From contig NZ_CP017157.1 of NCBI RefSeq assembly GCF_001729485.1, positions 4,402,001 through 4,466,000 of the forward strand: a DNA stretch of 64,000 nt, read 5' to 3'. The notes under the pieces are model-generated. The model made no database searches. It worked only from the letters and a program-made list of their open reading frames with translations, and was not told the DNA's origin. Shown one piece after another: positions 9,068 to 17,713 of this stretch. Position numbers and translations under genes: made by a program. Source of the stretch: Streptomyces lydicus. GTDB taxonomy: Bacteria; Actinomycetota; Actinomycetes; Streptomycetales; Streptomycetaceae. Positions within the stretch are counted from its first letter, which is position 1. The number at the start of each line of letters is the position of its first letter.

Positions 9068-10714
9068 ATGCCCAGCAACAACCCAGCACCCTGGTGGCGC
9101 AGCGCCGTCATCTACCAGGTCTACGTCCGCAGCTTCGCCGACGCCAACGGTGACGGAGTCGGTGACATCGCCGGCATCCGCTCCCGGCTCCCCTACCTGA
9201 AGTCCCTCGGCATCGACGCCATCTGGATCAATCCCTGGTACAAGTCGCCGATGGCGGACCACGGTTACGACGTGGCGGACTACCGCAGGATCGACCCGCT
9301 CTTCGGCACCGTGGCCGACGCCGAGGCGCTGATCGAGGAGGCGCACCGGCACGGCATCCGCGTCATCCCCGACATCGTGCCGAACCACACCTCCGACCGG
9401 CACGCCTGGTTCGAGGCGGCGGTGGCTGCCGGGCCCGGCAGCCCGGAGCGGGCGCGCTACCACTTCCGCGACGGGCGCGGGCCCGACGGGGCCGAGCCGC
9501 CCAACAACTGGCAGTCCGTCTTCGGCGGCCCGGCCTGGACCAGGTTGCCCGACGGGCAGTGGTACCTCCATCTGTTCGCCCCCGAGCAGCCGGACCTCAA
9601 CTGGCAACACCCCGAGGTGCGGGCGGAGTTCGAGGACGTTCTGCGGTTCTGGTTCAGCCGGGGCGTCGACGGCTTCCGTATCGATGTGGCGCACGGCCTG
9701 GTCAAGGACCCCGCGCTGCCCGATCTGCCGGCCCGCGGCGGAACGGACGCCCCGGCGGCCGAGGGGCAGGCGGACCATCCGTACTGGAACCGCGACGACG
9801 TGCACGCCATCTACCGCGCTTGGCGCCGGGTCGCCGACGAATTCCCCGGCGACCGCTCGTTCGTCGCCGAAGCCTGGGCCGACACCCCCGACCGACTCGC
9901 CGCCTACGTACGGCCGGAGGGACTGCACACCGCCTTCAACTTCGATTTCCTGATGACCAGTTGGGACGCCGCCGCGTTGCGGGAAGTCATCGACCGCTCG
10001 CTCGGCACGCTCGGCTCCGTCGGCGCCCCCGCCACCTGGGTGCTCTCCAACCACGACGTGGTACGCCACCCCAGCCGCTTCGGCCGCACGGTGGCCAGGA
10101 AGTGGGTCGCCAACGAGCCCTACCGCCCCGAGGGCCCGCTTGACCTCGAACTCGGTGTCCGGCGGGCCCGCGCCGCCGCCCTGCTGATGCTCGCCCTCCC
10201 CGGCGGCGCCTACGTCTACCAGGGTGAGGAGCTGGGGCTGGCGGAGGTGGAAGACCTCCCCGAGGGCGTACTCCAGGACCCCATCTGGGAACGGTCCGGC
10301 CACACCGACCCCGGTCGTGACGGCTGTCGCGTCCCGATCCCCTGGTCCGGGGACAGCACGCCGTACGGCTTCAGCCCCGAGGGCGCCACCGGCGAGCCCT
10401 GGCTGCCGCAGCCCGCGCACTGGAAGGACCTCAGCGTCGCGGCACAGACCGGCGACCCGGCCTCCATGCTGGAGCTCTACCGGCGCGCGCTCCATCTGCG
10501 CCGGGACCACCCCGCACTCGGCGAGGGCGACCTGACCTGGCTCGACGCCCCCGCCGGTGTGCTCGCCTTCCGACGTGAGCCGGGCTTCGGCTGCGTCGTC
10601 AACCTCTCACCGGAGCCGTACGCGCTGCCCGCACACGAGGCGGTGCTGCTGGCGAGCGGCCCGGTCGAGGACGGCCGACTGGCCCCGGACCACGCGGTGT
10701 GGCTCGCGAGGTAG
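9068..10714 (+). CDS. GH13 alpha-glucosidase
   Basis: A 548-residue cytoplasmic glycoside hydrolase of family 13. The (beta/alpha)8 barrel begins at AVIYQVYVRSFADANGDGVG. Catalytic residues visible: nucleophile Asp206 in GFRIDVAH, acid/base Glu268 in FVAEAW, and Asp330 in LSNHDV. No signal peptide, so it acts on sugar brought in by the transporter encoded just upstream. The family releases glucose from the non-reducing end of maltose, isomaltose, sucrose or related sugars. Last gene of the operon; a GC-rich hairpin follows. Confidence 0.92.
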   Translation: MPSNNPAPWWRSAVIYQVYVRSFADANGDGVGDIAGIRSRLPYLKSLGIDAIWINPWYKSPMADHGYDVADYRRIDPLFGTVADAEALIEEAHRHGIRVIPDIVPNHTSDRHAWFEAAVAAGPGSPERARYHFRDGRGPDGAEPPNNWQSVFGGPAWTRLPDGQWYLHLFAPEQPDLNWQHPEVRAEFEDVLRFWFSRGVDGFRIDVAHGLVKDPALPDLPARGGTDAPAAEGQADHPYWNRDDVHAIYRAWRRVADEFPGDRSFVAEAWADTPDRLAAYVRPEGLHTAFNFDFLMTSWDAAALREVIDRSLGTLGSVGAPATWVLSNHDVVRHPSRFGRTVARKWVANEPYRPEGPLDLELGVRRARAAALLMLALPGGAYVYQGEELGLAEVEDLPEGVLQDPIWERSGHTDPGRDGCRVPIPWSGDSTPYGFSPEGATGEPWLPQPAHWKDLSVAAQTGDPASMLELYRRALHLRRDHPALGEGDLTWLDAPAGVLAFRREPGFGCVVNLSPEPYALPAHEAVLLASGPVEDGRLAPDHAVWLAR

Positions 10715-10731
10715 CAGTACGGCGCGCTGCC

Positions 10732-10759
10732 GGTACCCGCCCCGCCGCGGGCGGGCACC
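10732..10759 (+). terminator. GC-rich hairpin after the alpha-glucosidase gene
   Basis: GGTACCCGCCC pairs with GGGCGGGCACC (one mismatch) around a short loop, 18 bp after the stop codon. No clear T-tract follows, as is common in Streptomyces. Confidence 0.45.
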
Positions 10760-10820
10760 AGCAGCGCACCACGGCGCCGGTCAGCGCATTCCCACCCCCG
10801 CCCACCAGGACGGAAACGGT

Positions 10821-11549
10821 TCAGGACAGCCAGTCGGTGTAGCGGGTGGGGGCGAGGCGAGCGTCCTTGTCGGTGAGGACGTCGCCCTTGACCGCGGCGA
10901 ACATGCCCGCGGTGGGGTCGGTGACGACGGTGCGGCCGTCGGACTTGTGGGCCAGGGTGATCCGGCCCAGCTCGTCCAGGGAGAAGATCTCGGGGCCGGC
11001 GATGTTGCGAATGCCCCCCAGCGGGGCTCCCACCGCGACCTCCGCCACCGCGGCGGCCACGTCCTTGGACGCGATCGGCTGGATCGGCGTGGCGGGCAGC
11101 CGGACGGTGTCACTGTCCGCCGTCCAGGACATGGCCGCCTCGATGAATTCCATGAATTGTGTCGCCCGGACGATCGAATAGGGGATCGGTCCGGCCGCGA
11201 GGAGGTTTTCCTGGAGCGCCTTGGCCCGGTAGTAGTCCAGCTCCGGTACCCGGTCCACGCCGACGATCGACAGAATGACGAAGTGCCGGATACCGCTCTT
11301 TCGGCCCGCGGCCATAAGGTTGTCCATCGATGCCTGGAAGAAGGCCGGTGAGGCTTCGTCGAAGGTCGGGGAGTTCGTCAGATTGACGAGGACATCCGCC
11401 CCCGCCACCGCCTCGTCCACCCCTTCGCCACTGACGACGTCGACTCCGGTGGACTTCGAGTGCGGTACCGCCTCGTGCCCCGCGGCATTCAGGTCCTTGA
11501 CGACCTGCGATCCGATCAGCCCGGTACCGCCGATGACTGCGAGCTTCAT
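10821..11549 (-). CDS. SDR-type NAD(P)-binding protein (NmrA/YbjT-like)
   Basis: A 242-residue atypical short-chain dehydrogenase. The Rossmann motif is at the very N-terminus (KLAVIGGTGLIGSQVV). RATQFMEFIE near residue 140 and TPIQPIASKDVAAAV after residue 160 are the pattern of NmrA-like and YbjT-like proteins, which often sense redox state or act on quinones rather than classical alcohols. ATG 11549 has GAAAGG upstream; the frame remains open for another 315 nt but without a site. Single gene, convergent with the alpha-glucosidase operon. Confidence 0.85.
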   Translation of the reverse strand: MKLAVIGGTGLIGSQVVKDLNAAGHEAVPHSKSTGVDVVSGEGVDEAVAGADVLVNLTNSPTFDEASPAFFQASMDNLMAAGRKSGIRHFVILSIVGVDRVPELDYYRAKALQENLLAAGPIPYSIVRATQFMEFIEAAMSWTADSDTVRLPATPIQPIASKDVAAAVAEVAVGAPLGGIRNIAGPEIFSLDELGRITLAHKSDGRTVVTDPTAGMFAAVKGDVLTDKDARLAPTRYTDWLS

Positions 11550-11704
11550 GACATGCCTTTCATCAGGAGATGTGTCGCATGGGCACATGATCCCTATACC
11601 GGCGTTCAGCGGAGGACAAGGACGTACATCCGGCACACGTGTCGGCCGGCGGCCGACTCCCCTCGTCGCGGCTTGGCGCGCCGCCGGGGCACGTCCCTCG
11701 CCCC

Positions 11705-12481
11705 TTACGGGACCGCGCGGACGATGACGAGTGACCCCTCGTACGCCGGCCGGCTGCGCAGGTGACCGAATTCCTCGTCCCAGGCGCCGGAGTCCAGGTC
11801 GTGGCGCAGGGTCTCGTCGAAGTGTCCGCGGACGCGGTCGTCGACGAAACTCCACGCCGAGCACGCCTGCCGAGCCGCCGGGTCGAGCAGCATCTCGGGG
11901 CGGCCGTAATACGCCTCGTTGAAGCCGTCGGTGCAGTCCAGGGGGATGGGTACGGTCCGGATCGTGCTCGTGCCGCCCAGGGCGGCGGTCAGCTGCCCGA
12001 TCGGCGGGTAGCGGCGGGCCTCGGTGTCGAGGACCTCGGGCGCGTAGCGGTACAGCCAGAAGTCCCGTACCAGGTCGGGATCGCAGGTGAGGACGACGAC
12101 CGGGCCGCGGGTCACGCGCCGCATCTCACGCAGGCCGGCCTCGACGTCGAGCCACTGGTGCACGCTGAACAGCGTCATCGCCCCGTCGAACTCCCCGTCG
12201 GCGAAGGGCAGGTCCTCGGCGACGGCATCGATCGCCGGGGCGAGCCGGGTCGGTCGCTGGGCGCGCATCGACTCCGAGGGCTCGACCGCCGTCACGGCAC
12301 GGAGCGCGCCCTCGTACGATCCGGCGCCGGCACCGACGTTGAGTACCGTCCGGGAGTCGCCCAGGGTCTCGGCGATGAACCGCGCGATCCGCGCGTCCGG
12401 CCGGCGGTAGGAGGAGTATCCAGCGCCGATCGCGCCGTAATCGACGTCGCCGGCGCTGCCGTCCCCGGTTCGTGTGGTCAT
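11705..12481 (-). CDS. Class I SAM-dependent methyltransferase
   Basis: A 258-residue methyltransferase of the methyltransferase-11 type. Motif I is TVLNVGAGAGSYEG, motif II/post-I is VTAVEPSESM, and DGAMTLFSVHQWLD is motif IV. No membrane segment. Start ATG 12481 has GAGGTAAGG upstream; the extension to 12559 has none. The acceptor molecule is unknown; the neighbours on both sides are unrelated single genes. Confidence 0.87.
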   Translation of the reverse strand: MTTRTGDGSAGDVDYGAIGAGYSSYRRPDARIARFIAETLGDSRTVLNVGAGAGSYEGALRAVTAVEPSESMRAQRPTRLAPAIDAVAEDLPFADGEFDGAMTLFSVHQWLDVEAGLREMRRVTRGPVVVLTCDPDLVRDFWLYRYAPEVLDTEARRYPPIGQLTAALGGTSTIRTVPIPLDCTDGFNEAYYGRPEMLLDPAARQACSAWSFVDDRVRGHFDETLRHDLDSGAWDEEFGHLRSRPAYEGSLVIVRAVP

Positions 12482-12927
12482 GGCCTTACCTCGCCTTGTG
12501 AGCAGGATGCAGGGAAAGGAGAGCCCCACGCGCTGTCGCCGGTGTTCCGGCCGGGGCACATGGGGTCCGTGAGAATGCTGCGACCAGAGCCCGGGAACGC
12601 ATCCCGCTGTCGGACATCCGACTTGCCTCCCTCACCCCGGTGCGTCTGCATGCCATCCTGCATCTGCCGCGCGAATTGAACAATCACCCGGCAATTGCTT
12701 GGTGCATACCCCAAATCAGTTGGCACACGGGCCGTCAGATATTGGAGGTAGTGACAGGCCCACGCATCGCACAGGTGCGTGCCGGGCGAGAGAATCGCCT
12801 TGCCTCGGCGGAGGCGGCATTGCGATGATCGACGATCGACCGAAAGCCTCAACCGGGCGTGGCACGCGCATCGTTACCCTGCTGCGCCGCACTCGGCAGT
12901 GCGCGCCCTCACGGGAGGGAAGACCTC
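12482..12927. other. Intergenic region without a recognisable gene
   Basis: 446 bp between divergent genes. It must hold the promoters of the methyltransferase and of the M24 gene. A relatively AT-rich stretch lies at about 12670-12740. Reading frames here show no codon-usage signal or homology that I recognise. Confidence 0.6.
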
Positions 12928-13635
12928 ATGACGGACCAGACACCGGATGTGCCGGAAGCCCGGCGAGCCGAGGGGCTGATTGCGGCTCAGGAAAAGGCCC
13001 TCGCGCTGTTCGCCGAAGTGGAGAAGCGCGGGCTGGTGGCGCCCGGCCTCGGCGAACGCGCGGTCAGCGACCGGATTCGCGACCTCGCCAATGACATGTT
13101 CGGCACCACCAAGCACTGGCACAAGCGGATCATCCGCTCCGGGCCCAACACCCTCCGCCCCTATCAGGACAATCCCCCGGACCGGGTCATCGGGCCCGAG
13201 GATGTCGCCTTCGCCGACTTCGGCCCGATCTTCGAGGAGTACGAGGCGGACTTCGGTCGCACGTACGTCTTCGGCGACGACCCGCACAAGCAGCGCCTCC
13301 TCCAGGACCTGCCGCGCCTCTTCGACGCCGGACGCGCCTTCTTCGCCACGCGTCCGGACATCACCGGCCGGCAGCTGTACGCCGAGGTCGAGCGGCTGGC
13401 CGCGGCAGCCGGCTGGGCCATCGGGACCTGGCACACCGGCCACCTCGTCGGCGAGTTCCCGCATGAGAGGAACGACGGGGCCAAGGCCGAGTCGTACATC
13501 ACCCCGGAGAACGACACCCCGCTGCGCCGCACGGACCGCGTGGGCCGCACCTGCCACTGGATCCTCGAACTCCATCTGGTCGACCGGGAACGGGGTTTCG
13601 GCGGGTTCTACGAACAGCTGCTCGACCTCGCCTGA
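12928..13635 (+). CDS. M24 (aminopeptidase P-like) family protein
   Basis: A 235-residue protein with the pita-bread fold pattern of M24 metallopeptidases. The five metal-ligand positions appear to be kept: Asp in FADFGP, Asp in EADFGRT, His in the GHLVGEFPHE region, Glu in ILELHL and Glu in GGFYEQLL. M24 enzymes remove N-terminal residues, prolidase- or aminopeptidase-P-like, but several members are non-peptidase enzymes (for example creatinase), so the substrate stays open. It is short for the family, with no N-terminal creatinase domain. ATG 12928 follows GGGAGGGA. Confidence 0.8.
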   Translation: MTDQTPDVPEARRAEGLIAAQEKALALFAEVEKRGLVAPGLGERAVSDRIRDLANDMFGTTKHWHKRIIRSGPNTLRPYQDNPPDRVIGPEDVAFADFGPIFEEYEADFGRTYVFGDDPHKQRLLQDLPRLFDAGRAFFATRPDITGRQLYAEVERLAAAAGWAIGTWHTGHLVGEFPHERNDGAKAESYITPENDTPLRRTDRVGRTCHWILELHLVDRERGFGGFYEQLLDLA

Positions 13636-13967
13636 ATCGCTCGCCCGTCACCGGCCTCGGCACCGGGACCCGGACGCCACCGGAGCCCACCACCTGCCAT
13701 GAACCGCCCCCGTCGGGTCAGCAGATGCGCTGCCCGGAGGGTGATGGCACGGTGGTGGTACAGCTCGTGCCTCGACCCGGACGAGGTCGGCCAGACGCCC
13801 GCCCAGGAGCGGTGCGACGGCGTCTCTCGGCCATGTGCCCCGTTTGCCGCGGCCCAGGCCGTCCTGCGGCGGGCCACGGGAACCGTCAGACGCCAGGCGC
13901 ACCGGGGCCGAGAACACTCCGGCCGGGCAGCCGCGGCACGTACCCCGATCACCGTGGAGGTATCGCC
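13636..13967. other. Intergenic region without a recognisable gene
   Basis: 332 bp between two genes on the plus strand. A ribosome binding site (GGAGG, 13956-13960) for the next gene is at the end. I see no hairpin of note and no convincing coding frame. Confidence 0.6.
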
Positions 13968-14699
13968 GTGACGACCAAGGAGAACCAGCGCACCAGCCTC
14001 GCCGTGCCGCCCACCGACCTCTGCGGAGATCCCAAGGACAGTGGCGAATTTCTCTGGGACATGGCCTGGGACTGCCGGGAAAGGCAGATCGGCGCCTTCT
14101 GGCTGGTGTCCCGAGGGGTAAAGGGATATCTGCTGGTCGCCACCGATCGCATCAAGGGCATCGAGTGCCCGGATCTCGTTTCGGGCGCCTACGCGGCGAA
14201 CAATTACTGGCAGGTCGCGCACGACAGAGCGTACGACTGGTTCGGCCAACAGAAGTGGGGAGTGGTGGGGTTGGGGGTCAATGCGGCCCAGCACCGCTCG
14301 CACGAGCAGCTGCACCTCCACATGTCCGGGGTCCGCCCAGGAGTGAAGACCGCGCTCGACACGGCCTATCAGGCGGGCCAGATCGCCAAGGACGTGAAGA
14401 ATTGGCCCACGAACTTGACCACGGTGGTCGGTGAGGACCAGGGCGGAAATCCGCAAGCGCGGAGCTATCGCGTGGTCCATGTCGACAGCTTCAAGACCCT
14501 GAACCTCTTCAAGGCCCTCCACGACAGTGTGGTCGTCCCCCGCAACGAAAAAATGGCCGCCCAGACGATGACCGTCATCGAGGCCGGAGCCAACTCGTCC
14601 GGCGGCTTCTACCTCCTGAACAGCTGGGACGGCCTCCCCCACCCTCCGACCACGCCCCCGGGGATCGGGGTCTGCGACAGCCTCCTCCTCTGCAAGTGA
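13968..14699 (+). CDS. CDP-diacylglycerol diphosphatase-like protein
   Basis: A 243-residue protein with the signature HRSHEQLHLHMS (residues about 104-115), the HxHx-type motif of the CDH family, which belongs to the HIT-like superfamily and splits CDP-diacylglycerol into phosphatidate and CMP. LLVATDRIKGIECPDL in the first third also matches the family. Unlike the enterobacterial membrane enzyme there is no obvious N-terminal transmembrane segment, so it is probably cytosolic. GTG 13968 lies 7 bp after GGAGG. Family call is by motif; real substrate could be another nucleotide conjugate. Confidence 0.72.
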   Translation: MTTKENQRTSLAVPPTDLCGDPKDSGEFLWDMAWDCRERQIGAFWLVSRGVKGYLLVATDRIKGIECPDLVSGAYAANNYWQVAHDRAYDWFGQQKWGVVGLGVNAAQHRSHEQLHLHMSGVRPGVKTALDTAYQAGQIAKDVKNWPTNLTTVVGEDQGGNPQARSYRVVHVDSFKTLNLFKALHDSVVVPRNEKMAAQTMTVIEAGANSSGGFYLLNSWDGLPHPPTTPPGIGVCDSLLLCK

Positions 14700-14726
14700 G
14701 ACCCGGGCCGGGTCCGTGCGTCGCGA

Positions 14727-15086
14727 CTAGCCTGTGGCGGCCTGTTCGGTGGTGGCGATCGTCCGGCGCAGCAGGCCGCGCGCCGTCTCCAGGTCTGCAG
14801 CACGCCGGTCGAGGACGCTCAGCTGGTCACGGAGGTTGTTGAGCACCCCGGGGCAGGGGCGCAGCGTCGCCTCGTCGACGGCGCACGGCAGGACCTGCCG
14901 GATGACACGGGTGGGCAGTCCGGCCGCCAGCAGGGCCCGGATGCGCCGGACCGTCAGCACGGTGTGCTCGCCGTATTCGCGATAGCCGTTGGCGCGGCGT
15001 TCGCTGTGGATCAGCTCCGTCCGCTCGTAGTAGCGCAGCAGGCGCTCGCTGACTCCGGTACGGCGGGACAGCTCCCCGATCAGCAC
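14727..15086 (-). CDS. MerR-family transcriptional regulator
   Basis: A 119-residue MerR protein: helix-turn-helix IGELSRRTGVSERLLRYYER at the N-terminus, wing GYREYGEH, then the coiled-coil dimerisation helix to about residue 110. It has no clear metal-binding cysteine pair at the end, so an organic ligand is more likely. GTG 15086 follows GGAGGGAG; a GTG/ATG further up at 15116 is possible. It is divergent from an amidohydrolase gene, the probable target. Confidence 0.85.
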   Translation of the reverse strand: MLIGELSRRTGVSERLLRYYERTELIHSERRANGYREYGEHTVLTVRRIRALLAAGLPTRVIRQVLPCAVDEATLRPCPGVLNNLRDQLSVLDRRAADLETARGLLRRTIATTEQAATG

Positions 15087-15103
15087 CGCCGACTCCCTCC
15101 GAC

Positions 15104-15135
15104 TTGACCTTCCCACGGTGTCAGGGAGGAACAGT
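15104..15135 (+). promoter_or_regulatory. Candidate MerR-controlled promoter
   Basis: TTGACC (15104-15109) is followed by CTTCCC and GGGAGG half-sites and by AACAGT about 20 bp downstream of the -35. An over-long spacer carrying a dyad is the hallmark of MerR promoters, here pointing to the amidohydrolase gene. Confidence 0.35.
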
Positions 15136-15184
15136 GCACCGGCCGGCCGTATTCCGGGCCGGCCGTCGAACCGGGAGTGAGTCG

Positions 15185-15973
15185 TTGATCATTGATGCGC
15201 ACAGCCATGTGCACGACCCCATCGAGGCACATGTGGCGCTGTTGGACCAGGCCGGGGTGGACCGCGCGGTGCTGTTCGGCACCCGGGCACACCCCGAGCG
15301 GGCCGTTGACCTTGCCTCGCTGCACCGGGAGATGGCGGTCCTGGGCCAGGCCCTCGGCGGTCGCGCCAACGCGATCGAGGGGTTCCGCAGCGCGTGGCGG
15401 GAGCTGGACGTGGCACTCGCCGCATGGCCGGAAAGGTTCATCGGTTTCGGATCCGTACCGCTGGATCTGGCTCCGGGGGACATCGCCGAGACCGTGGAAC
15501 GCGAGGTCGTCGCGCGCGGGTGGCACGGGGTCGGGGAGCTGACGCCGCCGCCGGGGCGGGCCGGGCTGATCGAGCCGGTTCTCCGGGCGGCGGCCGATCA
15601 CGGTCGGCTGCCCGTGGTGGTGCACGGATTCGCGCCGACCACCGCGGACGATCTGAAGACGTTGGCGGCCCTCGCGGTCCGGTACCCGACCGTTCCGCTC
15701 GTGGTCAGCCAACTCGGCGGTCTCCACTGGATGCAGGCCGTCGAACTGGTCCGGGACACCCCGAACATGTACCTGGAGCTGTCCACGGCCAACATCGTCT
15801 TCGCGGTCCGGCTGGCCATCAAGGAGATCCCGGACCGCACTCTCTTCGGGTCGGACGCACCGTACGGCGATCCGGTCCTCACCCGGGCGTTGGTGGAGCG
15901 CGTCACCGGCCCGGGCGAGGTGCGCGAGAGGGTGCTCGGCGGAACGATGGCCGCGCTGCTCGGGCTCGACTGA
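15185..15973 (+). CDS. Amidohydrolase (amidohydrolase-2 type metal-dependent hydrolase)
   Basis: A 262-residue TIM-barrel hydrolase. DAHSHVHDP at the N-terminus gives the HxH metal site, VVVHGF near residue 145 a third His, and FGSDAPYGDP near residue 222 the final Asp. Such proteins include decarboxylases and lactonases acting on small carboxylic acids; the substrate is not evident. TTG 15185 is chosen because it follows GGGAGTGAG; a frame open from 15104 would place its start inside the regulator's promoter. A strong terminator follows at 16063. Confidence 0.8.
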   Translation: MIIDAHSHVHDPIEAHVALLDQAGVDRAVLFGTRAHPERAVDLASLHREMAVLGQALGGRANAIEGFRSAWRELDVALAAWPERFIGFGSVPLDLAPGDIAETVEREVVARGWHGVGELTPPPGRAGLIEPVLRAAADHGRLPVVVHGFAPTTADDLKTLAALAVRYPTVPLVVSQLGGLHWMQAVELVRDTPNMYLELSTANIVFAVRLAIKEIPDRTLFGSDAPYGDPVLTRALVERVTGPGEVRERVLGGTMAALLGLD

Positions 15974-16062
15974 GGCACCCGGCCGAGGTACCGGGTGTGG
16001 CGCCGGCAGCTGAGCGCTTCGGTCGGCGCATCCCGCCGGACGCCCCGCCCTCGGCAGCAGAA

Positions 16063-16096
16063 GTCCCCGGCTGAACGGGGGAGATCAGCCGGGGAC
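16063..16096 (+). terminator. Strong hairpin terminator after the amidohydrolase gene
   Basis: GTCCCCGGCTGA and TCAGCCGGGGAC form a perfect 12-bp stem around a 10-nt loop, 90 bp after the stop codon, in the otherwise gene-free stretch 15974-16352. Confidence 0.75.
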
Positions 16097-16352
16097 CAAC
16101 AGTCGTCTGCCCCCATCCGCGGCACCGAAACAACGTCTCCGGCACCGCACCCGGGCCGGGTACCGGTGGACGGCCGGCCCCTGCGCGGCCGTGTCCTGCG
16201 TGCGACCCGGGACCGCCGCGCGAGACCGGGCCGCAGCGGTGCCGGCATGCGCCGCCCCTTCGGCGCGAGCGATGTCGCTCGCTACGGTGAACGGGGGCCT
16301 GTCGGGCCCCGGCGGGCCGGGCCGGGGACCACCGGCGTCATAGGCTCCGCAG

Positions 16353-17204
16353 GTGGCCCAGACCGAGGAGCGCGCCGAGGGCGCCGGACCGTTCACCACC
16401 CGACTCACCCGCCGCCTCGCCGCGGACGTCACCTCGGTTTGGGAGTCGCGCACCGCACGCAAGCGCGGCGCCCTGACGATCCGGCGGGACGCGACCGAGA
16501 CCACCCGGCACGCGGACGCACAGGGACTGCGGCGACTGCGCATCCTGAACACCGTGGTCGCGACGGCGTTCACGATCGGCGGGGCGCTCTTCGTCCTCGG
16601 CGCCGGGGTCTCCCAGTTCGGGCCCGGCAACCCGCTGCAGAGCGCCACGATCTACTTGGTGGGCGGACTGTTCTTCAGCACCGGTGCGTACGCCGCACTG
16701 CTGCAGACCGTGAACGCGCCCCGGCGGGGTGGCGACGCCGGCACGCTGGAGACCCCGCGCTGGCGGTGGTGGAGCTACGAGCCCCTGCAGATCGACTGGC
16801 TGACGACGTTCGTCCTGTTCGCGGGCACCCTGGAGTTCGGCGTCAATCTGCTCGACTCGTTCCTCCAGGGCCTGACCGTCCAGCAGACCAACCGGCTCAT
16901 CTGGGCGCCGGATGTCATCGGCTGTGTGCTGTTCCTGGTCTCCGGGCACCTCGCGCTCGTCGAGGTCAGCCATGGCCCGCTCCGACTGCGCCCGCGTGAC
17001 CTCGGCTGGTGCATCGCAGCCGTCAACCAGCTGGGCTCGGTGCTGTTCATGGTCTCGGCCGTCGCCGACTTCACCAATCCCCGCACCGGCACCCAGGTCA
17101 ACGTCGGCGTCACCAACTGGGGCACGCTCACCGGCGCCGCCTGCTTCGTGGCCGGCGGAGTGCTCCAGTACTTCGAGCACCCCGCCCCTTCGGAGCGCCC
17201 CTAG
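16353..17204 (+). CDS. Six-transmembrane hypothetical protein
   Basis: A 283-residue membrane protein: a charged N-terminal region (residues 1-65), then six hydrophobic segments, among them TVVATAFTIGGALFVLGAG and GCVLFLVSGHLALVEV. I do not recognise a family with a known role; YrhK-like repeats are a possibility because segments of similar length recur. GTG 16353 has no ribosome binding site, but a TAGGCT -10-like hexamer ends 6 bp before it, so the transcript is probably leaderless. Confidence 0.75.
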   Translation: MAQTEERAEGAGPFTTRLTRRLAADVTSVWESRTARKRGALTIRRDATETTRHADAQGLRRLRILNTVVATAFTIGGALFVLGAGVSQFGPGNPLQSATIYLVGGLFFSTGAYAALLQTVNAPRRGGDAGTLETPRWRWWSYEPLQIDWLTTFVLFAGTLEFGVNLLDSFLQGLTVQQTNRLIWAPDVIGCVLFLVSGHLALVEVSHGPLRLRPRDLGWCIAAVNQLGSVLFMVSAVADFTNPRTGTQVNVGVTNWGTLTGAACFVAGGVLQYFEHPAPSERP

Positions 17205-17359
17205 CCGCCGCGTTCCGCCCCGCCCCTGCCGTGCGGCGCTCTCCTCGTACGGATGCCTTTCTCCCTTTCATCCGCCTTCGGCGGCTTGGGGCCGCTATGT
17301 TCGCGATGCCCGGCCGGCGCCCACGGCATCAGCCGGCCTTCCACCGACAGGGAGAGAAC

Positions 17360-17713
17360 GTGACGTTTCGCCGATCACCCCGCCTGCCGCAGGCACGCCT
17401 TCGCCGCGGCCTGGCGGCTGCCGCACTGGCCGGCGCCCTGGTCTGTTCGATGGCCGCCCCGGCGACCGCTGCGACTCCGGAGAAGATCAACGCCTGCGGC
17501 TGGAACGAGGGCGCCGGCGGTGAGCACGCCTTCTACGAGCACTGCGCCACCGACACCAACGTCTGGATCCAGGTCACACGCTGGGCGCGGGGCAAGTACC
17601 ACCGCTGCGTCGGGCCGGGCCGTACCGTCCTGGACTACGACGCGACGGGTGCCTGGTACGACAGCAACTACCGCGGCGGCCTCTGCTCCCACCCGGGGGA
17701 CACGGGCCCCTGA
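17360..17713 (+). CDS. Small secreted Cys-containing protein (DUF6355-like)
   Basis: A 117-residue protein with a signal peptide (RRGLAAAALAGALVCSMA, cleavage near ATAA). The mature part is about 80 residues with four cysteines (ACGWNEG, EHCATD, HRCVGPG, GLCSHP) and aromatic residues, the pattern of the small secreted DUF6355 type. GTG 17360 follows GGGAGAG. Its last 46 bp overlap, tail to tail, the end of the alpha/beta-hydrolase gene on the other strand. Confidence 0.72.
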   Translation: MTFRRSPRLPQARLRRGLAAAALAGALVCSMAAPATAATPEKINACGWNEGAGGEHAFYEHCATDTNVWIQVTRWARGKYHRCVGPGRTVLDYDATGAWYDSNYRGGLCSHPGDTGP

